Shown: in pieces, positions 1-11,756 of the stretch
Position numbering within the stretch: position 1 is the first letter of the stretch
Layout: each line of letters begins with the position of its first letter
The notes under the pieces: generated by a model
Database searches by the model: none
Seen by the model: only the letters and a program-made list of their open reading frames with translations
What the model was told of the DNA's origin: nothing
Position numbers and translations under genes: made by a program
Source of the DNA: Parasponia andersonii
Lineage: Eukaryota > Streptophyta > Magnoliopsida > Rosales > Cannabaceae
DNA: 64,000 nucleotides
Direction: 5' to 3'
NCBI GenBank assembly: GCA_002914805.1
Contig: JXTB01000323.1
Coordinates: forward strand, 274,031-338,030

Positions 1-1672
1 TGTACTATCTTTTAATAAATAAATCTTAATAGCTAAAATACTCTCACTTAAAAGCAAAAATATCATACATTTAATTGAGTTTATTTTCATATTTATTTTT
101 TGATAAAAAAAGTATCAATATATTTAAATTATAATTGACTAAAATACTTTTTGTAATTAAGTTTACTTTACGCTACAACAGATTCTTCCTTCGGTATAGC
201 AAAAAGTGTTTCTCTTAAAATTTATAGCTCTACCAAACTCACCCTATGACTCAATTTGGTTTAGCTTTTTAACGAGCTAAAAATATTTTTTGAATAATCT
301 GTAAGCTAAGACGTGTTTGATAAAAATCTGAAAATTAGATTATTTAATAATTTTTTATAAAACTACAGCCAAAGCTGACTTTTCGATTATGCAGGAATTT
401 ATACTATTTTTTAATGAATAAATCAAAATGGTTAAAATACTTTCACTTAAAAGCAAAAATGCCAAACATTTAATTGAGTTTATTTTCATATCAATTTTTT
501 TAAAAAAAGTATTAATATATTTAAATCATAATTGACTAAAATATTTTTTATATTAGCTATTTTGAAGTAACCAAATTGATTCTTTATTGAAATTTTAAAT
601 TCAAATGAAAATAAAGTAAATTAAAAATAAATTTAATTGAGCTTATTTTCATATCAATTTTTTTAATAAAAAAGTATTAATATGTTTGGTATGCACATAT
701 ATACATAATTGTAAAAAACATTAATAAACTCTTTCTATAAATATGCATAATTGTATAATGATGTTTATTTTGGTTATTTTTATATTTACACAATAATTCA
801 ATCATATAGTTTAGCAAACTTTAATACAACTTTTTCAATTCACAGCATTTCAAAATTACAGTTTACTAAACACTCAGCTATTTTATGCTACAGCGGATTT
901 TTTCTTCAGCATAGTTAAAAGTATTTTTCTTAAAATCTATAGCTATATCAAACTTGCCCTATGACTCAATTTAGTTTAGCTTTTTAATAAGCTAAAAGTA
1001 TTTTTTGAATAATCTATGGGCTAAAGGTGTTTGGTAAAAACCTTAAAATCAGATTATTTAATAATTTTTGACAAAGTTACAGCCAGAAAATAGCTTTTAG
1101 ATTATGTTGGAATCTATACTATTTTTTAATGAATAAATCAAAATGACTAAAATATTTTCACTTAAAAGCAAAAATATCAAATATTTAATTGAGTTTATTT
1201 TCATTTCAATTTTTTTAAAAGTATTAATATATTTAAATCATAATTGATTAAGATACTTTTCATATTAGTTATTTTGAAGTAACCAAATTGATTCTTTATT
1301 GAAATTTTAAATTCAGATGAATATAAAGTAAATTAAATTAAAATAAAATAAATTTAATTAAGTAACTAATTTAACTGAGTTTATTTTCATATTCTTTTTT
1401 TTTTAAAAAAGCATTAATATGTTTAGTATGTACAAATATGCATAATTGTAAAAAATATTAATAAGCTCTTTCTATAAATATGCATAATTGTATAATGATG
1501 TTTATTTTGGTTATTTTATATTTGCACGATAATTTAGTCATACAGTTTATCAAAAATTTAAATACAGTTTTTTCAAATCACAACACTTTAAAATTATAGT
1601 TTACCAAACACTCAATAAATTTATGCTATAATGATTTTTTCCTAATTTATAATTCTATCAAACTGGCCCTAT
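1..1672. repeat. Tandem AT-rich MITE-like repeat, unit about 713 bp
   Basis: Two long copies start near 398 and 1111 with nearly identical openings (a block reading ctatttttttaatgaataaa-like, then cacttaaaagc). A shorter, internally deleted copy fills 1-397. Each unit contains the phrase 'caaactcaccctatgactc' or a variant of it, and the last copy ends near 1672 with 'tatcaaactggccctat'. Read on the other strand this resembles the 'agggcnagtttgatag' ends of plant hAT-type MITEs. There are no coding frames. I infer a non-autonomous DNA element amplified in tandem; the left edge lies outside the window. Confidence 0.6.
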
Positions 1673-2480
1673 ATTTGCTTGACTTTCATGTACATTCTTG
1701 GCCCAAGGGCAATCTTGCACAATTGTTTTGCGTGAAACTTGTCGAAAGATTAGAAAGCGCAAAAGAGACGCTACCTAGGAAACTTGTATGCCAAAAACAA
1801 TACCAAATTAGTGAACATGTAAAATGCTAAGGGATTACCAACACATTTTTTTCTCCTCCTAATAGCCTCTAAAATGCATTTTTGTTAAAACAAAGAGGCG
1901 AAAAAGAACCAAAAAAAGAAAAAACGATAGATGAGGTAAAAATGGGGATCAATGTGCAAAACAGATAAACCAGTAAGGACCATAAGCTAGTTACCTTATA
2001 ATAATACTAATATTACTTTGTTTTTAAAAAATCAAAATAAAAATTGAGCCTATCACCGCAAGTGAAACAAATTATATTTGAAAAGAACAAAAAAAAAATA
2101 AAGAAACAATCCTCTTCTAAAATTTTCCTTATAACATGACAATATTTGTGTATAAACTACAAACATATTATTGTGTTTAAACTTACATGAGTAAAAAAGT
2201 TAAATGGTCATTAAAATGAGAACAATGGAGCCTGTTAGCTACGTTGTTCTGCTAAAGACATAAGTTTTCTTTAGCAATAATAGTTGGTGGTGATGCCATG
2301 ACAGCTAAACTAAGCATTTATTTTACTCATTTGATGATGCCGTTGGATAATACTTCATTCATACGTTACAAAGCAGAAGATCTTTAATATTATTTTTGTG
2401 TTGGAATATAAGATCAGGATGTATAAAACACCCCCAGATTATATGCAAGATAGCAATAAACAGAGGAAAGTGGCCAAAAT
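1673..2480. other. Intergenic, 3' flank of the dioxygenase locus
   Basis: AT-rich single-copy-looking sequence with no coding frame. The 3' untranslated region of the minus-strand dioxygenase locus would lie at its right end. I see no repeat or RNA gene here. Confidence 0.5.
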
Positions 2481-2899
2481 TCATGCATTGTTTTGTGACT
2501 TGAGAAAGTTTATGGCAGCATTTCCTTTCAGTTTGTTGCCCAAACGGTATCTAATGTAATCTATTGCTTTGCCTTCTCTGTACATTCTTGGGCGATCTTG
2601 CATCATTGATTCCACTGGACCAACTTCAGCTTCATCATCTGGATACAAAGCTGTTGCGATCGACATTCTTGCTTTGTTCGCATTTGTCGCAGCTCTGTGT
2701 ACACTGCTTTTGTACATTCCATTGCTCCAGGCCTGCAAAACATGAGAGAAGACAACAAAGCAATTATGAATACCTAGGCTTTGAGTACTCTGAATATTAC
2801 ATTACCATTCATTAAATTTGTCATGGATGCCCATGTGAAATGAAATTTGGAGCATCAAGTACCTAAGCATAAAAAGTAGTCAGTTTTCTACGGTATTCT

Positions 2900-3960
2900 T
2901 GACACTATTTTGGTTTAGATGGTCATCACAATAATGCTTCAAAATTGCACTCAAATAATTTAATGGCTTCTAAAACAGATGAACAAATAACATGTATGAA
3001 TGCTAAGAAACTACGGTAAGTTTATGTAAGCTATTAGACCAGCATGACTTTTAAGAATAAGGTAAATTGTAGAATAATAAAAATTGTTCTGCTGTTAAGT
3101 TCTTTAGCCAAACCTCTAACTGAAGACAACAATATATTACACACTTCTGAGTACCTCAGTAACATCGTCAATGTTGACGACGATCAATGAATCGGGACTT
3201 GGCTTCACAGGAATCCACGTTCCTTCATATTTCATCTGAAGACCAGTAATATCATCATCCTGCAGAACGCTCAAGGTTCCGCGATCTGAATGCGACTAAG
3301 TCCGAGAACAAGGTCAGGCTGAGAACAAGGCAGATAGTAGTTCATTCTCATCGATTGTTTCATCACTCCATGAAGCCTTTTTAAGCTATTCTTGTCCATT
3401 CCCATCAACATTGACAAACTGGCCAAGAGCACCTCCATTACCTTCTGTACTTCAATTGAGTATTCTTCAACTGCTTTTCTGTTGAGACAAATTGAGCAAT
3501 ACTTGGCTTTAACTTATCTTGTCTCCAAACCAGTATAAACCATTGTGAACTAATCAAGCCATTTTAATTTTCTGATAATTGACTTTAACAATGTCAATTA
3601 TCATGAAAGCTTTCCTGCTTCAAAACTACAAAAAGGGAATTTTCCTTTTGCAAAGAGAGAGTAAATTAGACAAAGTTACATACTTGAAACCTGGCAATCC
3701 CAAGGGCCAGTATTCCTATACTCAATGGGGCTTGTTATCAAGAATAGCACATCATTCCAATCCAGTTTTTGCTCTTCTGAAACTACAAACAATTGACCAA
3801 ATCCTTGAATGTCATTCTCTACCCATTGAATACTTCTTTTTCTCTTCCAATGAGAGATCAAAAACCTGGCCACAGCAGCCCTGACATTACTTAAAACTTC
3901 TTCAGCCACTCTGATTTATTATCTAGAGGAAAAAAAAAAAAAAAGAATGTCCCATGTCAA
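2900..3960 (-). repeat. Duplication unit B: exons 2B and 3B plus following intron
   Basis: This is the downstream copy of the same duplication. It keeps both splice acceptors and both donors but carries three separate frameshifts (near 3911, 3711 and 3293). Exon lengths (239 and 324 nt against 238 and 331 in A) are fully explained by the indels seen. Extra lesions suggest that this copy has been unconstrained for longer, or that it came from a neighbouring paralogue that was already decaying. Confidence 0.75.
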
Positions 3961-4019
3961 ATCTTTAGCAAAATATTAATTGTAAAGAGCAGTCTATGAA
4001 CNAAAAAAAAAGAGAAAAA

Positions 4020-4990
4020 AAAAAACAATCATGTAATTCATCATAATAGTGCTTCAAAGTTTCACTCCACGTAATTAATTAATCTCTTCTAACGCTAATG
4101 AATAAATAATAACAAGTTTGAATGCTACCACTCTACCAAAGTTCACGTTTGCAGTTAGACTATAAAGTTAAATCTCTTTTGACAGAACTCTAACTAAAAG
4201 ACAACTATGTATTAATCTATTTTGCGCGCCTACCTCAGTAAGATCGGCAATATTGACGGCCAATGAATTGGGAATTGGCTTCACAGGAATCCATCTTCCT
4301 TCATATTTGACATGCAGACCACCAGTAACATCATCGTCCAGAAGAAGTATGGTCAAGGTTCCGCCATCAGTATGCGGGCTAAGACCGTCAACAAGGTCAG
4401 GACAAGAGCAAGGCGGGTAGTAGTTCATTCTCATTAGTTGTTTCATCACTACTCCTTGAGCCCTTTTTAAGCCACTCTTGTCCATTCCCATCAACAATGA
4501 CAAACAGGCCAAGAGCTCCTCAACTACCTTGTGTATTTCCATCGAGTATTCTTCCACTGCCTGTCTGTTGAGACTCAAAATTAATCGAACTAACACTAGG
4601 TTTAAGTTTTATTGTCTCCAAAAAAGTATACTTTTGCTAATTAAACGTGCTATATTTGCTGATATTTATCTTTAACTATGTCAAAATTATCATGAGAAGC
4701 TTCCTAAATGAGTGAGTCAATTAAGTAACATACTTGAAACCCGGTAATTCGATTGGCCAGTACTTCATATTCCTATACTCAGTGTCAAGAATAGAATGTC
4801 ATTCCAATCCGGTTTTTGCTCTTCGGAAACTACAAACATTTGACCATATCCTTGAATGTCATTCTCCACCATTGAATACTTCTTTTTCTCTTCCAATGAG
4901 AGATCGAAAAACCTTGCTGCCGCAGCCTTGACATTGCTTAAGACCTCTTCTGCCACTGTGTGATTTATTATCTAGACAAAGAAAAAAAAA
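4020..4990 (-). repeat. Duplication unit A: exons 2A and 3A plus start of the following intron
   Basis: This is the upstream copy of a roughly 1.0-1.1 kb tandem duplication inside the dioxygenase locus. Homology to unit B covers both exons, the intron between them and the intron after exon 3; for example 'gcttcaaagtttcactc' here corresponds to 'gcttcaaaattgcactc' in unit B. The exons keep better reading frames here than in B: the only lesion I see is the 10-nt deletion in exon 2A. Confidence 0.75.
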
Positions 4991-5029
4991 ATCTCCCATA
5001 TCAATTCTTTAGCTTGAAACATTGTACAG

Positions 5030-5032
<3 letters not shown>

Positions 5033-5073
<41 letters not shown>
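5033..5073. repeat. (AT)n microsatellite in intron 1
   Basis: About 20 AT units lie in the intron between exons 1 and 2A. The length is probably polymorphic. Confidence 0.95.
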
Positions 5074-5076
<3 letters not shown>

Positions 5077-5416
5077 AGTATTGTAAAACATACCAGGAAA
5101 AAACCCCACTCCTTGCAGGCACAATCAAGCTTGTTGAGTTGTTCTGCATCTCCATTGACAAGCAATGAGAAATCTATGACTGGATTGTTGGGGAGGTTGG
5201 AATGGAAAGTAGCAGAGGAGTCTAAGAATGGCCTATCTTCATAGTCTTTTATGTATCTTTCAGGAACATACTGAGAATCATTCCTCACGATCTCCTGGAC
5301 ACTTGGTACTGGTATTGATTTTCCCCATCCCAACCCCATATTGAAGCTTCCCTCTCCAACTTTTGAACCCATATTTTCACTTACCAGATTTGTTTCTGTT
5401 TTTAGAATTCAAGGTT

Positions 5417-5426
5417 CTATATATAG
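5417..5426 (-). promoter_or_regulatory. Candidate TATA box of dioxygenase locus
   Basis: The palindromic 'ctatatatag' lies about 45 bp upstream of the exon 1 ATG (5372) on the minus strand. It is the only TATA-like motif close to the start. Confidence 0.4.
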
Positions 5427-5539
5427 AACTTATGTTGAGAGTAGTTTGCAATCAAAGAAAATCCCAATTGTGTCATCTTATGATTATTCAAAAAAGTTTT
5501 GCTGCCAGATCATCGCTTGTATTTTGTTAATATGCTAAA

Positions 5540-6892
5540 TTCACTAACAATATCTCACTAATAGTCGTTGTTCAAATATTTGACAACAATTACGGTTTGA
5601 GTTCTGATTTTGTTTTTTTTTTTAAAAAAAAAATAAGACTGAACTTACATTCTCTCGAACCTATAATTAAAATCTTAGATAATATGCGTATCTTAGATAA
5701 TATGCGTTCTTATTATTTGACAATTAATATTATATATTAATAATGATTCAATATTATATATTCGTATTCTTCACGTATCAAAGACTATCAATCCTTTAAC
5801 TTAGTGATGTAAATATGTGACAGCTAATTATTAGAGTTTTAACTTTAGCTGGATTTAAAAAAAAAAAAAAAATGGTTTAGAGCATTTGATTGATGACAAC
5901 TTGTATCATTTCCAAGCGATATGGATTACTTTTTTCGCTTAAAATTAGTTCAATAAATCAAAGCAAAAAGAGATAAGGCCAATTACAAAGACTTATCAAT
6001 AATCATAGCAGACAACACCCGAAAACAAATAACAATCAACCAATAATATCAAACCAAGCTGAAACTAAAGAACAAGCAAAAGCAAAACCAGGCTCAGGGG
6101 TTCCATATATAACACATTATCGTGAAGAACAACGGTAGGGCTAGAGATGGATAAAATATCAAGGTAGCCCATCCAATTCATGCGACATAGATATTGACAT
6201 ATGTGTACAAAAACAATGAAATTTTCAACAACTAATGAGTCTTGATACAAAATTAATTAAGTAACTTTAGTTTAATTTTTTTAAAAAAAGATACATATCT
6301 TTCCATAGATCACATATATTTTCAATAAAAATGGAGAAAAGACGCTATAAGATAATAGTACAAGTTGCACCTCCAAATCTCAACTCTTCTTTTCCAAACC
6401 AAAATGGTAATACTTGAATACATTAATGCCATATTTCTATTAGTATAATATAGAATCCAACTATTTACTAATCTAAGGATGTCAATCGGGTGAGGTGGGT
6501 GGGAAGGCAAAAAAATTCCCGACTTGATTATTAAATGAGACACAATATTAGGAACGGGAAAACAAGTAGACCGTCCCACCCCATTTTTACCAATTTTTTA
6601 AAACAAAATTTATTTTTAAAAAATTAAAACTATATTTTTTCATGAAAATTGCCAATTACAATTGTGAGTAAGCATGAATGTTCAAAAACAGTTATTTAAA
6701 TAACACAACTACCTATGTGTCATATTATTCACGTAGGGGAAGTAAACTTCAAAAGACTATATTTACTCATGCAACATATAAGAGAATATTGTCTTAGATA
6801 GAGTAATTATAGTAAATACCCTTCTTTAAAGCTTCTTTCGGTAACCGTTAATATCACCTTGGGTTTTTATTCTTTCTCCGATGAATCACTTA
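5540..6892. other. Intergenic AT-rich DNA with repeat fragments
   Basis: No gene is seen. A block at about 5875-5930 ('gtttagagcatttgattg...') recurs at about 8236-8295 in the same direction. A second block at about 6655-6800 resembles segments at 16.65-16.78 kb and 19.78-19.90 kb. Confidence 0.5.
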
Positions 6893-7482
6893 GGCTCTGT
6901 TGGTTCAACTATTGTAATGATAATGGTAACAATAATAATAATCAGAATGGAATAGAGAAATAATAGTAATATAAGATGGAATAGAGAAAGAATAGTAATA
7001 TAAGTATGTTGTTTGGTTGGAGTAGTAGAATCAGTAACTGAATGAACATTTTTATGTTTGGTTAATAGTGAAAAAGAATGAAATTAGATATATAATGACA
7101 AAAATACTCTTAAACTTAAAATGAATATTTTAAGTATTTTAAATTACATTTAGTATTAAATTATTTTACATTTAGAATTATTTTATTTTATTAATTAAAT
7201 TATTTTACATATAGAATTATTTTATTTTATTAATTAAATTATTTTACATTTAGCATTACTTTATATTCTTCTATTATTTTATTAAATTATTTTACATTTA
7301 GCATTATTTTATTAATAATTTTTTTATTAAATAAATGGTATTCCATTCTATCTTATTCCACCAAATCCCTTTCCAATTGAAAAATTTTTTCTATTTGGAT
7401 TTTCTAACTAACTAATGAAATTGGATCATTTTAAAATTGTTTTCATTCTATTCCTTTCTATTACCCCTGACCAAACGGAGCC
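6893..7482. mobile_element. MITE with GGCTC(C/T)GTT-type inverted ends
   Basis: The left end reads 'ggctctgttggttcaac'. The right end, read inverted, is 'ggctccgtttggtcagg'. The interior is AT-rich, without frames, and holds short direct repeats of an 'attattttacatttagcatt' type. The 590-bp length and 'gtttgg' termini fit plant hAT- or Harbinger-type MITEs. I could not find a convincing target-site duplication, so the superfamily is open. Confidence 0.65.
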
Positions 7483-8902
7483 AGTCTCATTCTCTTTCTC
7501 CCCGTCTCCCCTCCCCCACTAATTTTTGAACCCTCAAACTTGTATTTTTGTTACATGTTAATCTCATCTCTAGTGTCTTTCCATTCAAAAGCTCCATTAA
7601 ATATCATGTGCCTGGCATTTACTCAATGACCCAACTGTATAACCTGAGAAAAAGAAGGGTTATTTGAAAAAAAAAATACTACGAAGTAAACTTAATCATG
7701 TCTTTTGACTTGTGAAAAAATATACTTCCACACTGTAAATATCTAGAAATTTGTAGAGATATTAACGTAGGCAAAAAAATTTAAAAAGTAATATTATTAT
7801 GTGTATAATTAGTTAAAAATATTAGAAATTTAAAAATAAAATTTATAAAATAAATAAATAATATGTTATATTTTTTTCCTATTGATAAAAATTTATAAAT
7901 AATTAAGTAAGCTAAAAGTATATAAGTTGAATAGTTGATAAAAAAATTTTAAAACAAAAATTTTAAGAAAATTATTTAGAATTAGACTGAAATTTGAAAG
8001 TGTGAAAAAAAATGAGGGAATGTGTATTTATAAGTATTGTAAAAAGTATTCTATTTAAATTTATTTAAAAACTTTTTGAAAAATAAAAAAATATTTTTGA
8101 CAGACCAGATCGTGCTGGCCCATGCGAGCTAGATTGGCACGTCGTGCCGCTCTTAGGTCCATCCCATCCCTATTCGTAGGGTCGGATCCCAGGCCAAAAT
8201 GATGGGCTGCGGGCCAACCTATTTTATTGCCTTTAGTTTAGAGCATGTGATTAGTGACAAATTGTATTATTTTTCAAGTGATATAGATTATTGTGTAAAT
8301 AATTGTAAGTGCACAATATTACTAAAAAATAATGATAAGTGAGTATCATTCCTGAGAACTATACTTATTAGGATTTGTCAAAACTAATCTCACTCTAATT
8401 TTATTTGAAAACAAAACAAAAAAAACTTGCACACAAAAAAATTAAATAGCTAATTAAAAATAAAGCAAAATGAAATAAAATAGATGACAAATTAATGAGC
8501 TAAAGACTTAGGGTTTCCGATTTCACTAAGACTAATCTTGTTTAAATCTCCTAATTAATTAAATCAAGTTGTTATTTCATATATTGAAAGTGAATTTCTC
8601 TAATTTAATTATTAATTTTTCTCAAGTATTAATAATTCAATACAACTAGTATATCTCCTATATCTCTGTAAAAATTCTAAACTAGTCAAATTTTATTAAG
8701 AACAAAAAATTCATAAACACTGCACAAATCACATAAATATTTCTATCTTATGTTGCATTCATAGTATTCCAATTAAAGCTAATCCAATTATCTCTTCTCA
8801 GCCTCAAATCAAAATTCCAGATCATGCAATTGTTGATTAGGTAACCATAAGCATGAAGAATAAATTGAAACTCAATATATTGGAATAAAACTCAATTTGC
8901 AT
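7483..8902. other. Intergenic; retrotransposon-like relic, no frame
   Basis: 8100-8220 is a short GC-richer island ('ggcccatgcgagctag' and nearby). 8276-8900 ('gagtatcattcctgagaac', later 'gacttagggtttccgattt') has the look of widely dispersed plant LTR-element non-coding DNA. The CACTA element at 8903 appears to interrupt it. No coding capacity is left. Confidence 0.4.
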
Positions 8903-8984
8903 CACTACAAGAAAGATTTGGATTTGTGGCATTTAGTTTAGTGTTATTTCTGCTAAAATGTCACAATATATATATTTTGGTGAC

Positions 8985-9031
<47 letters not shown>

Positions 9032-9676
9032 ATTAGATTATACTAATATTTTTCTTTAGTGACATTTTGAAAATGTCATTTAATCTTGTTATATATGTTT
9101 AAAGACTTTTTTTAATATTTAAAGAATATGAATTCTAAAATATATTCCACTCTTCCTTGGATACGAATTTAATTGAACTTTCAAGTTTTTTCCTGTAACT
9201 TATTTTCTTATCTCTTCCTCACATTTGAATATAAATAAGAACTTGATAAAACTTTTTCTATGTATAGAGCTTTCTATTCTATATTTCATTGATCTCATTT
9301 TTGTTTTCATTATTTCTTAGGATTATGTTCAAAATTACTTTATCTTGGCATCCGAAGGTCTCATCAATCTTTCATTTGTTGCAAATAATTTATACCTCTT
9401 TCTTTTTATATATTATATATGCTATGATTATCAATTTTCAATGAAATTTTAAGTTTGATATCTAATGTTCTTCTTCAATTAATCTTGTTGACATTATTTT
9501 CTTATTGGTGGATTTGCTTACATTACCCAGGGCTTAAAGCTTTGTAAATGTATAGCGAGATATTGAAAAGGTAAGATGATTAAAATTTAATGTTTAAAAA
9601 TCCCAATTCACTCGTTTGTTTTGCTCTTTTGAGTAATAATATAGGTTGTTCTTTTGATGAAGAAGTAACAACCTAC

Positions 9677-9721
<45 letters not shown>

Positions 9722-10468
9722 TTTTCTATATGTATTAATTAACGATGCTAATATTGTTGTATTATTGTTTTATTGGTGTAGGAATATTCAAATGAGTTCG
9801 ATCTAAGTTTCAACTTTCAAGGAGCAAAAAAATCGAATGCTCATCGGAGGGATGGATCTAAAGAATGATAATTTGATTTTTTTTTTTTTTAAAGGATTAC
9901 CATGTATCAAACATTTGAATGTTTGACTTATATACAATTTCAAATTTATCATATAATTACGACCAAATGTTTTGGCAATAAAATTTTTTTTTTTCATTAT
10001 TTTATTGTTTTCTTCAATTAATTTGTTTCTTATTAGGATAAGTTAATATGTAAAGTCTCCTTTCAAAAAACGTTAGCATATAAAATCCGTTCAGAAAATT
10101 TCTCACGTTTATTCAAATAAAATAAATTTGGCTAATAAATTTTTTAAATTAAAATTTAATTGGTTAGATTATCTGTGTATGTGAATTTTTAAAATTATAT
10201 TTTTGGTGACATTTTATAATGCCACAAAAACTTTTCTTTCCATTTCAAAAAATATTTTTTTATTTATGAAGTTAAAAAATTTAAGGACATTTGCATTACT
10301 ATAATTTACTAACATTTATTAAATACCACTAAAGAGAATGATATAATGATATAGTGATGCACAGGCATATTTATATTTATAGCTAGTGCTATTAATTCTA
10401 TAAATGTCATTAAGACTAAGTAATAGTGACACTTTTAAATGCCGCATATCATGATTTTTGTTGTAATT
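8903..10468. mobile_element. Degenerate non-autonomous CACTA (En/Spm)-like element
   Basis: The left end is 'cactacaagaaagatttgg', the canonical CACTA terminus. The right end, read inverted, is 'aattacaacaaaaatcatg'. Over the first 32 bp about 23 positions agree, including a shared 'ggcattt'. Subterminal repeats of 'gtgacattt' and 'ggcattt' occur at both ends (8979, 9059, 10205, 10427). The flanking 3-bp target is CAT on the left and AAT on the right (2 of 3 match). The interior holds two long (TA)n runs (8988-9027, 9680-9719) and no transposase. At about 1.57 kb it is an old deletion derivative. Confidence 0.7.
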
Positions 10469-11634
10469 AATAAACTAAAAAAATTTAAATATTCATAACC
10501 CGTTTATATTGTAGTCCCGAAAAAATAAAATTAGTGTATAGCTAAATCAAGAAAAATCATAGATATAATCATAATATTCAAACATAGAATTCAGAATAAG
10601 AAGAAAAATTGCCCTTGAAAAGCCCATGGACAAATCCTACACTAGTCTGCTGACTTATATGCCCACTAGTCCGAATTCTTCCCTCATATATATTTATTGT
10701 GTTATTTTTCTTTAAATTTATAATAAATCATTTTAAAAGAAAAAGAAAAATGAACCGAGTTAAAGTTTTGTTTTCCTTCTCAATTTTTCACTACCTTGTA
10801 TTTATTCATTTAATAATATTTAATTTAAAAATGCTTCATATGTATCTTGTGTGATTCACGTACGAGAAGATGTAAACCAACTTTCCCAAACACGATCGTT
10901 TGGCATACAGGATTAGGAGTGAGATTAGGATAAATGATCCTAATCTTATGTTTGGAGACAAAATTTGACCAGAAGATAAGTAATCCTTCATTTTGTAGGA
11001 TAAATAAATAATCCCAAGTAAATTAGTGAGATTATTAACCTGGGCTTATTAAGCACTATTCTTCCCTCCTCTCACTCTCTTTCACAAATGACCAAAACTG
11101 AGGATAGAGTCAACGCCATCCCCAATCAACATCCGTCGGTCGTCACCGCCATTCCTCAATCTGTCCGCCGCCGATACACTTATCTTCATTCACAGCTATT
11201 TCTAGCGATTTTTGGGATTTATTTATTAGATAGATGGGAACGAAGATGACGTTCTGAAATGCTTAAAAATTGGGAAAGAAGCCATGGATTCTGGCAAACG
11301 AGGACAAGATGAAGTTCAATTTAATTAAATAATAGCAGTGGCGGTCTCTCTGGCATATTACGCATTGCTCCGGAGCCAATGAGACCATCTGCAACAACCG
11401 AAATGGAATACTCAGTAAAATGGCCCAATACGTCGGACTAATTCGTTGAGTTCGTCCACTTCGACTTCGACAACCATATAACGTATATGGATTCAAACTC
11501 CGCACACCTACACCTAGATTCAAACTCCGAACTCCAAATTTTAGCATAAACTAAACCAAATTTCAATCCATGAACTTTCGTTCTTGCAAATATAAATATC
11601 TCTAGTTACATTTCAGTATGTGTATTTTTTTAAA

Positions 11635-11673
<39 letters not shown>

Positions 11674-11721
11674 TTTTTCTATTTTTCAATATATTTTAAA
11701 TTTCAGCCTTTACAATTTAAA

Positions 11722-11756
<35 letters not shown>

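Larger units (their letters stand above)
2481..5372 (-). pseudogene. SRG1-like 2-oxoglutarate/Fe(II)-dependent dioxygenase, broken, with exons 2-3 in tandem duplicate
   Basis: The family consists of soluble non-heme iron oxygenases that hydroxylate or desaturate small molecules; the substrate cannot be told here. On the minus strand the exons are: 1 (5372-5094), 2A (4971-4734), 3A (4564-4234), 2B (3922-3684), 3B (3478-3155) and 4 (2732-2481, TGA). All have usable GT/AG borders with family-standard phases. Exon 1 carries the N-terminal DIOX_N domain (93 codons). Exon 3A has the iron-binding HTD (4366-4374) and exon 4 has the distal His plus the RMS motif for 2-oxoglutarate. Exon 2A has a 10-nt deletion near 4781. 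Exon 2B has a 2-nt deletion near 3911 and a 7-nt deletion near 3711. Exon 3B lacks one base just before its HSD codons (near 3293). No simple exon combination I tried stays in frame, so I call it a pseudogene. It could instead be an assembly collapse of two neighbouring genes. Confidence 0.85.

Noticed and set aside
5001..5244. Frames with Tyr-Ile runs around 5040, and similar ones at 11618 and 34412
   Set aside because: They are translation of (TA)n microsatellites.
6477..8172. A possible 1.7-kb hAT element with 'aaggatgtcaat' and inverse 'tagggatgggat' ends
   Set aside because: The inverted ends agree over only about 8 bp and the 8-bp flanks do not match.
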